Below, one piece after another: positions 29,424-37,998 of a DNA stretch of 64,000 nt. The notes below the pieces were generated by a model, which saw only the letters and a list, made by a program, of their open reading frames with translations, was not told the DNA's origin and ran no database searches. Both the position numbers and the translations under genes were made by a program. Source of the stretch: Streptomyces sp. NBC_01216 (GTDB lineage Bacteria > Actinomycetota > Actinomycetes > Streptomycetales > Streptomycetaceae); the NCBI RefSeq assembly GCF_035994945.1, contig NZ_CP108677.1:4526001-4590000 (forward strand), in the 5' to 3' direction. The number at the start of each line of letters is the position of its first letter. Within the stretch, counting starts at the first letter, position 1.

Positions 29424-30659
29424 TTGGCACGGAATATCGGCAGCCGCTACAAGGCCCACCAGATCCTCGGGCGGGGCAGCGCCGGCACGGTATGGCTCGG
29501 CGAGGGTCCGGAGGGACCCGTCGCCATCAAGCTGCTGCGTGAGGACCTGGCCTCGGACCAGGAGCTCGTCGGCCGTTTCGTCCGGGAGCGCACCGCCCTG
29601 CTCGGACTCGACCACCCCCATGTGGTCGCCGTCCGCGACCTCGTCGTCGACGGAAACGACCTCGCGCTCGTCATGGACCTGGTGCGCGGCACCGACCTGC
29701 GGACACGACTCGACCGGGAACGCAGGCTGGCCCCCGAGGCGGCCGTCGCGATCATCGCCGACGTCGCCGACGCCCTCGCCGCCGCACACGCCGCCGGCGT
29801 GGTCCACCGCGACGTCAAGCCGGAGAACATCCTGCTCGACATGGAGGGCCGGCTCGGGCCCGGCGGTGCCCACCCGGCACTCCTCACCGACTTCGGCGTG
29901 GCCAAGCTGATCGACACCCCGGGCCGCACCAAGGCGACCAGGATCATCGGAACCCCCGACTACCTGGCCCCCGAGATCGTGGAGGGCCTGCCGCCGCGCG
30001 CCGCCGTCGACATCTACGCGCTGGCCACCGTCCTGTACGAACTCCTCGCCGGCTTCACACCCTTCGGCGGCGGCCACCCGGGCGCCGTCCTGCGGCGCCA
30101 TGTCACCGAGACCGTCGTCCCGCTGCCGGGCATCCCCGAGGAACTGTGGCAGCTGGTCGTCCAGTGCCTGGCGAAGGCCCCCGCGTCACGCCTGCGGGCC
30201 TCGGAACTCGCGGCCCGGCTGCGCGAGGTCCTCCCGCTGCTCGCCGGCATCCCGCCCCTCGACGTGGACGAGCCGGACGCCGAACCCGCCCCGGAGCCCT
30301 CCGGCGAGGAAACCGGCGCGACGACGACGGCCGACGGAAGCTCGCCGCGCCGGTTGGCCGTGCCGCTGGTCCCCGGCGCCGCGCCGGACTCCAACCGCGA
30401 CACCCACACCTCCATGCGCGTCCCGGCCCCCGACGAACTCTCCGGCGGACCCCTGGGGACCGCCCGCGCCCCCCGCGCCGCGGGTGCCCGCCGCCCCGGT
30501 TCCGCCCGCCACAAGGCGGAGGCGGTCCGCAAACGGCGTATCACCCTCTCGGTCGCCGCGGTCGTGGTGACCGGTGCGCTCGCGGCGGGAGGCTATCTCG
30601 CGAGCGCCGGGGACGGCGAGGCACCGCCACAGGACTCCAAGACCTCCTCCGGGCCCTGA
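29424..30659 (+). CDS. pkaB: Ser/Thr protein kinase PkaB-like
   Basis: A 411-residue kinase with the full domain at about 8-260: G-R-G-S-A-G-T-V-W, Lys36, H-R-D-V-K-P-E-N with Asp130, and D-F-G with Asp156. A Glu/Ala/Pro-rich linker leads to a single membrane span close to the C-terminus (I-T-L-S-V-A-A-V-V-V-T-G-A-L-A-A-G-G-Y-L) and an exported tail of about 20 residues, too short for a sensor domain. The start is TTG, supported by GAGGGAG nine bases upstream and by the A-R-N-I-G-S-R-Y beginning that mirrors pkaA. Lies 107 bases after pkaA, behind a stem-loop. Confidence 0.87.
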   Translation: MARNIGSRYKAHQILGRGSAGTVWLGEGPEGPVAIKLLREDLASDQELVGRFVRERTALLGLDHPHVVAVRDLVVDGNDLALVMDLVRGTDLRTRLDRERRLAPEAAVAIIADVADALAAAHAAGVVHRDVKPENILLDMEGRLGPGGAHPALLTDFGVAKLIDTPGRTKATRIIGTPDYLAPEIVEGLPPRAAVDIYALATVLYELLAGFTPFGGGHPGAVLRRHVTETVVPLPGIPEELWQLVVQCLAKAPASRLRASELAARLREVLPLLAGIPPLDVDEPDAEPAPEPSGEETGATTTADGSSPRRLAVPLVPGAAPDSNRDTHTSMRVPAPDELSGGPLGTARAPRAAGARRPGSARHKAEAVRKRRITLSVAAVVVTGALAAGGYLASAGDGEAPPQDSKTSSGP

Positions 30660-30859
30660 ACCGTCCGGGGCGCGGGGCCACGCCCGCGCACCCGCCCGGG
30701 AGGCGACGCGCCCCGGGCCGCCCCGGCCCGCCCGGGGTCCTCCGTACGGACCCGGCGACCGCCGTGCGGCCGGTCCGGCGGCCGTGAGCCCGGTGCGATC
30801 GGCGCGTCACCTCCCGGGCGGGGGGCCGGGGATTCGCGGCGAGCCGTTACGCTGGACGC

Positions 30860-31966
30860 GTGGCAGTCGTCGATGTATCCGAAGAGCTGAAGTCCCTCTC
30901 CTCGACCATGGGGTCGATCGAGGCCGTCCTGGACCTCGAACGGATGAGGGCAGACATCGCCGTGCTCGAAGAGCAGGCCGCGGCCCCGTCCCTCTGGGAC
31001 GACCCGGAGGCGGCGCAGAAGATCACCAGCAAGCTTTCGCACCTCCAGGCGGAGGTCCGCAAGGCCGAGGCCCTGCGCGGCCGGATCGACGATGTCGGGG
31101 TGCTCTTCGAGCTCGCCGAGGAGATGGACGACCCGGACACCCGCGCCGAGGCCGAGACGGAGCTGACCTCGGTCCGTAAGGCCCTGGACGAGATGGAAGT
31201 CCGCACGCTCCTGTCCGGCGAGTACGACGAGCGTGAGGCACTGGTCAACATCCGTGCCGAGGCGGGCGGCGTCGACGCCGCCGACTTCGCCGAGCAGCTC
31301 CAGCGCATGTACCTGCGCTGGGCCGAGCGGCACGGCTACGGCACCGAGGTCTACGAGACGTCCTACGCCGAAGAGGCCGGCATCAAGTCGACCACCTTCG
31401 TGGTCAAGGCCCCGTACGCCTACGGCACGCTCTCCGTCGAGCAGGGCACGCACCGCCTGGTGCGGATCTCTCCCTTCGACAACCAGGGCCGCCGGCAGAC
31501 CTCCTTCGCGGGCGTCGAGATCCTCCCCGTCGTCGAGCAGTCCGACCACGTCGAGATCGACGAGTCCGAGCTGCGCGTGGACGTCTACCGCGCCTCGGGC
31601 CCCGGTGGCCAGGGCGTCAACACGACCGACTCGGCGGTGCGCATCACGCACATCCCGACCGGCATCGTGGTCTCCTGCCAGAACGAGCGCTCCCAGATCC
31701 AGAACAAGGCGAGCGCGATGAACGTCCTCCAGGCCAAGCTGCTGGAGCGTCAGCGTCAGGAGGAGCGCGCCCGGATGGACGCGCTGAAGGGTGACGGCGG
31801 CAGCTCCTGGGGCAACCAGATGCGCTCGTACGTCCTGCACCCGTACCAGATGGTCAAGGACCTCCGCACGGAGTTCGAGGTCGGCAACCCCCAGTCGGTC
31901 CTGGACGGGGAGATCGACGGCTTCCTGGAGGCGGGCATCCGCTGGCGCAAGCAGCAGGAGAAGTAA
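30860..31966 (+). CDS. prfB: Peptide chain release factor 2 (RF2)
   Basis: A 368-residue class I release factor reading UGA and UAA. The tripeptide anticodon S-P-F is in [11 protein letters not shown] and the hydrolysis motif G-G-Q in [10 protein letters not shown], near residue 250. The reading frame is continuous from GTG: there is no in-frame TGA near codon 26, so the autoregulatory frameshift of many bacterial prfB genes is absent. Starts 200 bases after pkaB. A long terminator follows. Confidence 0.96.
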   Translation: MAVVDVSEELKSLSSTMGSIEAVLDLERMRADIAVLEEQAAAPSLWDDPEAAQKITSKLSHLQAEVRKAEALRGRIDDVGVLFELAEEMDDPDTRAEAETELTSVRKALDEMEVRTLLSGEYDEREALVNIRAEAGGVDAADFAEQLQRMYLRWAERHGYGTEVYETSYAEEAGIKSTTFVVKAPYAYGTLSVEQGTHRLVRISPFDNQGRRQTSFAGVEILPVVEQSDHVEIDESELRVDVYRASGPGGQGVNTTDSAVRITHIPTGIVVSCQNERSQIQNKASAMNVLQAKLLERQRQEERARMDALKGDGGSSWGNQMRSYVLHPYQMVKDLRTEFEVGNPQSVLDGEIDGFLEAGIRWRKQQEK

Positions 31967-32433
31967 GGCCGTTCTGCGCGTCGGCGCCGGGCCCCTCACA
32001 CGTGGGACGTGTGAGGGGCCCGGCGCTGTATCGGCCACTGCCCGGGTCCCGTGCCGGTGCGGGACCCGGTGTGCGTCCGGGGCCGACGTCCGTGTGCGCC
32101 GCAGGCGCGCGCCGGAGGGCGAAACGATTCGCGTGCGCAAGCGATCGGTCGGCAGCTCTGACGCTTTGTCGACATGGGAACTACCCCCGGAGCAGCGGGA
32201 GTTCCAGGTCTACGTCACAGTTGCACCCCGTATACCTGTCAATTGATGATCTTTCGGGCATCGCACGCGCAACGACCTTGACGCGTCTGCGGAAACTCGG
32301 AAGTGTGGCGAGCGGCATGCGTATCTCCGGGGCGTGTGTGAGCGGGGGCGAGTCGAGTGAGGACGCCGCCCGCGATGCCCGCAGCCCCGAGCGCAGCCCC
32401 ATGACGAGTTGAGCTACTGGGGGTAGCAAGCAC
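31967..32433. other. Intergenic region upstream of the LAETG surface protein gene
   Basis: After the prfB terminator this 467-base gap has an A+T-richer part (32140-32300). GGAACT-acc-CCCG-gagcag-CGGG-AGTTCC at 32177-32205 can form a bulged hairpin. A long leader could precede the surface-protein gene, whose ATG follows a GGGGG-containing purine tract. No gene or known riboswitch recognised. Confidence 0.45.
31984..32026 (+). terminator. Strong terminator of prfB
   Basis: A 20-bp perfect stem (arms beginning GCGCCGGGCCCCTCACACGT and its complement) with a three-base loop, 18 bases after the stop. No T-tract. Confidence 0.85.
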
Positions 32434-33330
32434 ATGACGAAGAAGACGCGCGTCCGCGTTGCGCGCATAGCCGCCGGCGCCGTGATCGCCGCCGGTGCGT
32501 CGCTCACCGCGGCGGGTGCCGCGCAGGCTGTCGGTATGTCCTTCGGGTCCGAGGTGAACGACGGCACCGTCGAGGTCCAGGCCGAAGGCGAGACCGAGGG
32601 CGGCGACAACGGCGGCAACACGTCGCTCGGCTCCACCGAGGGCAGTGAGTCCGGTGGTGGCCAGACCGGTGGCAGTGAGACCGGTGGTAGCGAGACCGGT
32701 GGTAGCGAGACCGGTGGTAGCGAGACCGGTGGTAGCGAGACCGGTGGCAGTGAGACCGGTGGCAGTGAGACCGGTGGCAGTGAGACCGGTGGCAGTGAGA
32801 CCGGTGGCAGTGAGACCGGTGGTAGCGAGACCGGTGGTAGCGAGACCGGTGGTAGCGAGACCGGTGGCAGTGAGACCGGTGGTAGCGAGACCGGTGGTAG
32901 CGAGACCGGTGGCAGTGAGACCGGTGGCAGTGAGACCGGTGGTAGCGAGACCGGTGGCAGTGAGACCGGTGGCTCGTCCACCACTGGCGGAACCACCGGT
33001 GGCAGCCAGACCGGCGGCTCGTCCACCACTGGCGGAACCACCGGTGGCAGCCAGACCGGCGGCTCGTCCACCGATGGCGGCTCGTCCACCGACGGTGGCG
33101 CCGGCACCTGCACCGTCGACCTCGACGGCGCCGAGTGCGTCGACAACAACACCGGCACCAACAACGCCGGATCGCAGCCCGTCGAGCAGGGCAAGGCCAA
33201 GGAGGAGCTGGCCGAGACCGGCGCCGCCGAGACCTCGTTCCTGATCATCGGCGCCGCGACGATGATCGCCGGCGGCATCGGCTTCCGGATGCTGCCCCGC
33301 CTTGTCAGTGGTGGCGCCACCACTGCCTGA
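32434..33330 (+). CDS. Sortase-dependent surface protein with LAETG motif and GGSET repeats
   Basis: A 298-residue secreted protein. The signal peptide (about 1-33) ends in A-G-A-A-Q-A; a short acidic region leads to a Gly/Ser/Glu/Thr repeat rod (about 70-215) with 20 uninterrupted G-G-S-E-T pentads, then degenerate S-S-T-T-G-G repeats. A small segment with two Cys (G-T-C-T-V-D-L-D-G-A-E-C) precedes L-A-E-T-G, a hydrophobic span and a positively charged tail. L-A-x-T-G is the signal for class E sortases in Streptomyces, so covalent attachment to peptidoglycan is expected. The rod is acidic and resembles a spacer holding a tiny N-terminal head away from the wall. Function unknown. Confidence 0.9.
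   Translation: MTKKTRVRVARIAAGAVIAAGASLTAAGAAQAVGMSFGSEVNDGTVEVQAEGETEGGDNGGNTSLGSTEGSESGGGQTGGSETGGSETGGSETGGSETGGSETGGSETGGSETGGSETGGSETGGSETGGSETGGSETGGSETGGSETGGSETGGSETGGSETGGSETGGSETGGSETGGSSTTGGTTGGSQTGGSSTTGGTTGGSQTGGSSTDGGSSTDGGAGTCTVDLDGAECVDNNTGTNNAGSQPVEQGKAKEELAETGAAETSFLIIGAATMIAGGIGFRMLPRLVSGGATTA
32671..32970 (+). repeat. Twenty perfect 15-bp minisatellite units encoding GGSET
   Basis: Each unit encodes the same five residues but occurs in two synonymous DNA forms, GGTAGCGAGACCGGT and GGCAGTGAGACCGGT. In order (T for the first form, C for the second) they run C TTTT CCCCC TTT C TT CC T C. The block structure points to repeated unequal exchange or slippage under purifying selection on the protein. 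Confidence 0.92.
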
Positions 33331-33348
33331 GCGACCCGCTGAGGCATG

Positions 33349-33383
33349 CGGACGGGCCGGGGGCAGTGCCCCCGGCCCGTCCG
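33349..33383. terminator. Terminator after the LAETG protein gene
   Basis: A 16-bp perfect stem (arms CGGACGGGCCGGGGGC and complement), three-base loop, then TTTTCC. It lies between this gene and a convergent small gene and is probably bidirectional. Confidence 0.9.
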
Positions 33384-33406
33384 TTTTCCGGCTCGTATGC
33401 GAAGCG

Positions 33407-33598
33407 CTACGCGGTCTGCAGCGCCGCGAGCAGCGCCACCGCCGCGATCAGGGCGACCACCAGCGCCAGCAGCATCGCCGGGGTCAGGCCCGCGGGGCCG
33501 TTCTCCTTGAGGCGTTCGCGGTTCGCGCGGCAGACGGGGCAGCGGCCCTCCGCGACAGGGGCCGCGCAGTTGGCGCACACCAGTCGGTCATAGGTCAT
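33407..33598 (-). CDS. Small zinc-ribbon membrane protein
   Basis: A 63-residue protein. The N-terminus has C-A-N-C and C-P-V-C pairs 13 residues apart (starting M-T-Y-D-R-L-V-C-A-N-C), a minimal zinc ribbon, and the C-terminal half is one membrane span (P-A-M-L-L-A-L-V-V-A-L-I-A-A-V-A-L-L-A-A-L). The layout is that of small actinobacterial hypothetical proteins; function unknown. It is divergent from ftsE and converges on the LAETG gene. The longer upstream frame (to 34039) is a shadow of ftsE. Confidence 0.7.
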   Translation of the reverse strand: MTYDRLVCANCAAPVAEGRCPVCRANRERLKENGPAGLTPAMLLALVVALIAAVALLAALQTA

Positions 33599-33834
33599 GC
33601 GCTCTCCTCCTCCCGCACAGGGATCCACACCAGCGACAACGCTCGGCGGCACCCGGGCGTTCCCCCTACCACTCTGCCAGCTTCCGGGCTTTTCGGCGCG
33701 CCTCGCCGGATCGCGCTTCGCCCTCCCAGGAGGACGAAAAGGATATAGCGCACAAGCGCGGACCGCGACTGCGCGGTGCATCCCCGGTCGCGTAAGGTCG
33801 CGCACACCTACTCCCGGCCGACCGTGGTGCATCC

Positions 33835-34524
33835 GTGATCCGATTCGACAACGTCTCCAAGTCCTATCCGAAGCAGAACCGCCCGGCCCTCCGGGAGGTC
33901 TCCCTGGAGATCGAGAAGGGGGAGTTCGTTTTCCTCGTCGGTTCCTCCGGCTCCGGAAAGTCGACCTTCCTCCGGCTGATCCTGCGGGAGGAGCGCGCCA
34001 GCCACGGGCAGGTGCACGTCCTCGGCAAGGATCTCGCACGGCTGTCCAACTGGAAGGTGCCCCACATGCGCCGCCAGCTCGGGACCGTCTTCCAGGACTT
34101 CCGTCTCCTGCCGAACAAGACCGTCGCCGAGAACGTGGCCTTCGCCCAGGAGGTCATCGGCAAGCCGCGCGGCGAGATCCGCAAGGCCGTTCCCCAGGTC
34201 CTCGACCTCGTCGGCCTCGGCGGTAAGGAGGACCGGATGCCGGGTGAACTCTCCGGCGGTGAGCAGCAGCGCGTCGCCATCGCCCGCGCCTTCGTCAACC
34301 GGCCCATGCTGCTGATCGCCGACGAGCCCACCGGCAACCTCGACCCGCAGACCTCCGTCGGCATCATGAAGCTGCTCGACCGGATCAACAGGACAGGGAC
34401 CACCGTCGTCATGGCGACCCACGACCAGAACATCGTCGACCAGATGCGCAAACGCGTCATCGAACTCGAAAAGGGCCGTCTCGTCCGCGACCAGGCGCGC
34501 GGCGTCTACGGCTACCAGCACTGA
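33835..34524 (+). CDS. ftsE: Cell division ATP-binding protein FtsE
   Basis: A 229-residue ABC ATPase. Walker [10 protein letters not shown] (about 36-44), signature L-S-G-G-E-Q-Q-R, Walker [13 protein letters not shown] are all present. With FtsX it forms a mechanotransmission complex that activates peptidoglycan hydrolases during division or sporulation. GTG start gives the conserved M-I-R-F-D-N-V-S-K. FtsX follows after 20 bases. The following S41 protease, smpB and ssrA form the conserved actinobacterial neighbourhood. Confidence 0.96.
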   Translation: MIRFDNVSKSYPKQNRPALREVSLEIEKGEFVFLVGSSGSGKSTFLRLILREERASHGQVHVLGKDLARLSNWKVPHMRRQLGTVFQDFRLLPNKTVAENVAFAQEVIGKPRGEIRKAVPQVLDLVGLGGKEDRMPGELSGGEQQRVAIARAFVNRPMLLIADEPTGNLDPQTSVGIMKLLDRINRTGTTVVMATHDQNIVDQMRKRVIELEKGRLVRDQARGVYGYQH

Positions 34525-34544
34525 GCGGGCGGGAGTAGACACAC

Positions 34545-35462
34545 ATGCGCGCTCAGTTCGTGCTCTCCGAGATCGGTGTCGGTCTCCGGCGCAACCTCAC
34601 GATGACCTTCGCCGTCATCGTCTCCGTGGCCCTCTCGCTCGCCCTCTTCGGCGGGGCGCTGCTCATGCGTGAGCAGGTCAGCACGATGAAGGACTACTGG
34701 TACGACAAGGTCAACGTCTCGATCTTCCTCTGCAACAAGAACGACGCGGCCACCTCGCCCAAGTGCGCGAAGGGTGCCGTGACCGGCCAGCAGAAGGAAC
34801 AGATCCAGGCCGATCTGAAGAAGATGGACATCGTCGACACCGTCCAGCACGAGACGACCGACGAGGCGTACAAGCACTACAAGGAGCAGTACGGCGACAC
34901 GGCCATCGCCACTGTCATCACGCCCGACCAGATGCAGGAGTCGTTCCGGGTCAAGCTGCACGACCCGGAGAAGTACAAGGTCGTGGCGACCGCCTTCGCG
35001 GGACGTGACGGGGTGGAGTCCGTCCAGGACCAGCGGAACATCCTGCAGAACCTCTTCGACCTGATGAACGGCATGAACATCGCCGCGCTCGGCGTCATGG
35101 CGCTGATGCTGGTCATCGCGTTGATGCTGATCGTCAACACGGTGCGCGTCTCCGCCTTCAGCCGACGGCGCGAGACCGGCATCATGCGGCTGGTCGGAGC
35201 CTCCAGTTTCTACATCCAGATGCCCTTCATCATGGAGGCCGCATTCGCCGGTCTCCTGGGAGGTGCCGTCGCCTGCGTCATGCTGCTGGTCGGCCGGTAC
35301 TTCCTGATCGACCACGGCATCGCCCTCGCCGACAAGATGCAGCTGGTCAACTTCATCGGCTGGGACGCTGTCCTCGCCAAGCTGCCGCTCGTCATCGCCA
35401 TCGGCCTGCTGATGCCGGCCATGGCCGCGTTCATCGCTCTGCGCAAGTACCTCAAGGTGTGA
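34545..35462 (+). CDS. ftsX: Cell division protein FtsX
   Basis: A 305-residue membrane protein with four spans: one at about 23-43, an extracytoplasmic domain of about 130 residues, then three spans with the FtsX/MacB motif R-R-E-T-G-I-M-R-L-V-G-A-S. The external loop contains two Cys (C-N-K-N-D-A-A-T-S-P-K-C) that could form a disulphide, and in relatives it binds hydrolase partners. GGGAG before the ATG. Forms a complex with FtsE. Confidence 0.95.
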   Translation: MRAQFVLSEIGVGLRRNLTMTFAVIVSVALSLALFGGALLMREQVSTMKDYWYDKVNVSIFLCNKNDAATSPKCAKGAVTGQQKEQIQADLKKMDIVDTVQHETTDEAYKHYKEQYGDTAIATVITPDQMQESFRVKLHDPEKYKVVATAFAGRDGVESVQDQRNILQNLFDLMNGMNIAALGVMALMLVIALMLIVNTVRVSAFSRRRETGIMRLVGASSFYIQMPFIMEAAFAGLLGGAVACVMLLVGRYFLIDHGIALADKMQLVNFIGWDAVLAKLPLVIAIGLLMPAMAAFIALRKYLKV

Positions 35463-35484
35463 GAAGCGCCGCTTGAGTCCTCGG

Positions 35485-35519
35485 GGCGCCGTGCGGTCAA
35501 CCACCGTACGGCGCCTTTC
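35485..35519 (+). terminator. Terminator after ftsX
   Basis: GGCGCCGTGCGGT and ACCGTACGGCGCC form a 13-bp stem with one G-T pair and a five-base loop, followed by TTTCG. The S41 protease gene probably has its own promoter or depends on read-through. Confidence 0.75.
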
Positions 35520-35540
35520 GCTTGTCCTAGAGTGGGCGGC

Positions 35541-36740
35541 ATGCCGGCCGGCCCGGGGCTTCGCCCCGACCTCTGTCTCAGGCCCCGTGGAGTTCTCCGT
35601 GGGGCCGCTCTCACGTTGGTCTTCACCGGTGTCCTGGCCGCCGCCGCGGTCACCGGATCGCTGCCCCGGCAGGAGCACGTCGACGCGAAGGCCACCCTGC
35701 CCGTCCCGTCCGGCGGCACCGTCGACCGGGACGCGCTCGCCCGCGCCGCCGCCGAGGCGATGGCCGACGGCAAGTCCGGCAAGAAGGCCGCCGAGGAGTT
35801 CGTCAGCCGCAGCGGCGACCGCTGGGGAGCGGTCTACGGTCCGGCGGAGTACGAGGAGTTCGAGCAGGCCCTGGACGGCAGCTACACCGGGGTCGGCCTG
35901 TCCGCACGCCGGGTCGAGCGGGACGGCGGGCCCCGGATCGAGATCACCCGACTGCGGGCCGGTGGGCCCGCGGCCCGCGCCGGACTGCGGGTGGGCGACC
36001 GCATCGACTCGGTCGACGGCCGAGCCGTCGCCGCCCTCTCCGCCTCCGAGGTCGTCTCCCTGCTGCGCGGCGACGGAGTGGCCGGCAGCCCCGTCGCGCT
36101 CGGTGTCCGTCGCGGCTCCGCGGCCTGGACCGAGACCCTGCGCCGGGCCCGCCTCGCCACCGAGGACGTCACCGTGCGGCGCCTCGACGACGGAGCCGTA
36201 CTGATCAAGGTGTCCGCCTTCACCAAGGGTGCCGGTGAGCGGGTACGGAAGGCCGTACGGGCCGCTCCGGCCGGTGTTGGAGTCCTGCTGGACCTGCGGG
36301 GCAACCCCGGCGGGCTGGTCACCGAGGCCGCCGTCGCCGCCTCCGCCTTCCTCGACGGCGGGCTGGTCGCCACCTACGACGTCGACGGCGAGCAGCGGGC
36401 CGTCTACGCCGAGGGCGGCGGTGACACCGCCCGGCCCGTCGTCGCTCTGGTCGACGGCGGCACCATGAGTGCGGCCGAACTGCTCACCGGGGCTCTCCAG
36501 GACCGGGGCCGGGCGATCACGGTCGGGTCCCGCACCTTCGGCAAGGGCTCGGTGCAGATGCCCAGCGAACTGCCCGACGGTTCCGTGGCCGAGCTGACCG
36601 TCGGCCACTACCGGACACCCGCCGGGCACGGCGTCGACGGACGGGGCATCACTCCGGACCTGGACGTCGCCGGAGCGACCGAGGCGCGGGCCGAGGCGCG
36701 GGCCAGAACGGTATTGAGTGGCCTCGGAGGGGCCTCGTAG
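35541..36740 (+). CDS. S41 family C-terminal-processing peptidase (CtpA-like)
   Basis: A 399-residue exported serine protease. One N-terminal membrane segment (about 20-40) anchors it outside the membrane; a PDZ domain (about 120-200, G-G-P-A-A-R-A-G-L-R-V-G-D) presents substrate C-termini; the S41 core has L-D-L-R-G-N-P-G-G, the nucleophile Ser in G-G-T-M-S-A-A-E and the general-base Lys in T-F-G-K-G-S-V-Q. The dyad is intact. In this conserved neighbourhood next to ftsEX it may process envelope or division proteins; inferred. The ATG used is the second of two close in-frame starts. Confidence 0.9.
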   Translation: MPAGPGLRPDLCLRPRGVLRGAALTLVFTGVLAAAAVTGSLPRQEHVDAKATLPVPSGGTVDRDALARAAAEAMADGKSGKKAAEEFVSRSGDRWGAVYGPAEYEEFEQALDGSYTGVGLSARRVERDGGPRIEITRLRAGGPAARAGLRVGDRIDSVDGRAVAALSASEVVSLLRGDGVAGSPVALGVRRGSAAWTETLRRARLATEDVTVRRLDDGAVLIKVSAFTKGAGERVRKAVRAAPAGVGVLLDLRGNPGGLVTEAAVAASAFLDGGLVATYDVDGEQRAVYAEGGGDTARPVVALVDGGTMSAAELLTGALQDRGRAITVGSRTFGKGSVQMPSELPDGSVAELTVGHYRTPAGHGVDGRGITPDLDVAGATEARAEARARTVLSGLGGAS

Positions 36741-36758
36741 TGCGAAAATGGCCGCACT

Positions 36759-37289
36759 ATGGCAAAGGGACTCGTGAACGTGCAGGGCAAACCTGCCAAG
36801 AAGAACCAGGACAAGGGGCCGGAGCGCAAGCTCGTCGCGCAGAACAAGAAGGCGCGGCACGACTACCAGATCATCGACACCTATGAGTGCGGTCTCGTGC
36901 TCATGGGTACCGAGGTGAAGTCGCTGCGCATGGGCCGGGCGTCGCTCGTCGACGGCTTCGTCCACATCGACGGCCACGAGGCGTGGCTGCACAACATCCA
37001 CGTGCCCGAGTACACCCAGGGCAGCTGGACCAACCACTCGGCCAAGCGGAAGCGCAAGCTGCTCCTGCACCGGGCCGAGATCGACAAGCTGGAGTCGAAG
37101 GCGCAGGAGACGGGTCACACGATCGTGCCCCTCGCGCTGTACTTCCTGAACGGCCGGGTCAAGGTCGAGATCGCGCTGGCCAAGGGCAAGAAGGAGTACG
37201 ACAAGCGGCAGACGCTCCGCGAACAGCAGGACACGCGCGAGACGCACCGCGCGATCGCCGCGGCGAAGCGGCGCCAGCGGTCCGCGTAG
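36759..37289 (+). CDS. smpB: SsrA-binding protein SmpB
   Basis: A 176-residue SmpB that delivers tmRNA to stalled ribosomes. It has the OB-fold motifs A-R-H-D-Y-x-I and [16 protein letters not shown], and the tail K-K-E-Y-D-K-R-Q that inserts into the empty mRNA channel. The N-terminal 28 residues are a Lys-rich extension. Starts 18 bases after the protease stop and is followed by its RNA partner. Confidence 0.97.
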   Translation: MAKGLVNVQGKPAKKNQDKGPERKLVAQNKKARHDYQIIDTYECGLVLMGTEVKSLRMGRASLVDGFVHIDGHEAWLHNIHVPEYTQGSWTNHSAKRKRKLLLHRAEIDKLESKAQETGHTIVPLALYFLNGRVKVEIALAKGKKEYDKRQTLREQQDTRETHRAIAAAKRRQRSA

Positions 37290-37345
37290 GCGTCCCGGGT
37301 TTCCCGGGGACCCGCCGGGTCCGCCCGGGACGCGTGCCGCCCGCC

Positions 37346-37371
37346 GGAATACGCTGGCGACGCCGCCCGTC
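37346..37371 (+). promoter_or_regulatory. Near-consensus sigma-R-type promoter upstream of ssrA
   Basis: GGAAT is followed after 18 bases by GTC, one mismatch from the Streptomyces sigma-R consensus GGAAT-N18-GTT. It lies about 60 bases before the mature 5' end of tmRNA. An alternative -10 (TACGAT at 37378-37383) is also present. Inference only. Confidence 0.35.
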
Positions 37372-37429
37372 GGTCACGTACGATGGGTCCTGCACCTCAC
37401 AGCGGGTGCGCGCATTGAAAAATCAACAT

Positions 37430-37819
37430 GGGGATGATCGGTTTCGACAGCGGATGTCGAAGCAGGGGAAGCGTGTCGAGGAAGCGGCAATGATCTCGTA
37501 AACCATATGTCGCAACCAATAATCGCCAACTCCAAGAGCGATAACTCCCGCTTCGCCCTCGCTGCCTGATCTCAGGTAACGAGTAGAAGCCTCTGTGAGG
37601 AGCGTCAGCCCGGGGATGGTCCCGACCCGGATCCTGGCGTCATCAAGGGATCTAAACCTCTAGCCCCGGTCACGGGGGCCTGAGGGAAATCAAACAGTGA
37701 CTGAGCCCGTCGGAGACTTGTCCGCGTGATCTCCGGGGCTGAGAAACTCGTAGCGGACTGCACACGGAGAAGCCCTGATTCCGCACCGTTGGACGCGGGT
37801 TCGATTCCCGCCATCTCCA
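37430..37819 (+). ncRNA. ssrA: Transfer-messenger RNA (tmRNA)
   Basis: The RNA rescues ribosomes stalled on broken mRNAs and tags the peptides for proteolysis. The 5' end GGGGATGATCGGTTTCGACAG and 3' end GGTTCGATTCCCGCCATCTCCA form the tRNA-Ala-like domain (GGGGAT pairs with ATCTCC; G-G-T-T-C-G-A T-loop). The CCA end is not encoded beyond the discriminator A. The tag frame encodes A-N-S-K-S-D-N-S-R-F-A-L-A-A at 37525-37569 and ends in TGA. Pseudoknot-forming repeats lie on both sides. Overlapping protein frames on both strands are spurious. Confidence 0.96.
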
Positions 37820-37835
37820 CTCATCCCATGTGGGC

Positions 37836-37880
37836 AAAAACCCTCTGACCTGCGATAACTTCGCCAGGGCGGGGGGTTTT
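37836..37880. terminator. Intrinsic terminator of ssrA
   Basis: AAAACCC … GGGTTTT arms with an imperfect inner stem and a run of T on the sense strand, starting 17 bases after tmRNA. The A-tract on the other strand makes it bidirectional, serving the convergent MFS gene too. Confidence 0.8.
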
Positions 37881-37998
37881 CGTCATGAGGGAGCACGGCG
37901 ATTCAGCTGGGAAGAGGCCGCATGCCCGTCCCGCGGGTCGCCCGCCGTGCCGCTCCGGGGCGAGCCGACGCACCTGAGGGTGTCGTCGACCGACTCGA

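Noticed and set aside
30860..30960. Programmed frameshift in prfB
   Set aside because: The frame is continuous from the GTG and no early TGA or CTT TGA slippery site is present.
32641..33075. CRISPR-like array
   Set aside because: The 15-bp units have no spacers and encode an in-frame pentapeptide rod.
37740..37819. A separate tRNA gene
   Set aside because: The T-loop and acceptor stem belong to the tRNA-like domain of tmRNA, whose 5' half lies at 37430.
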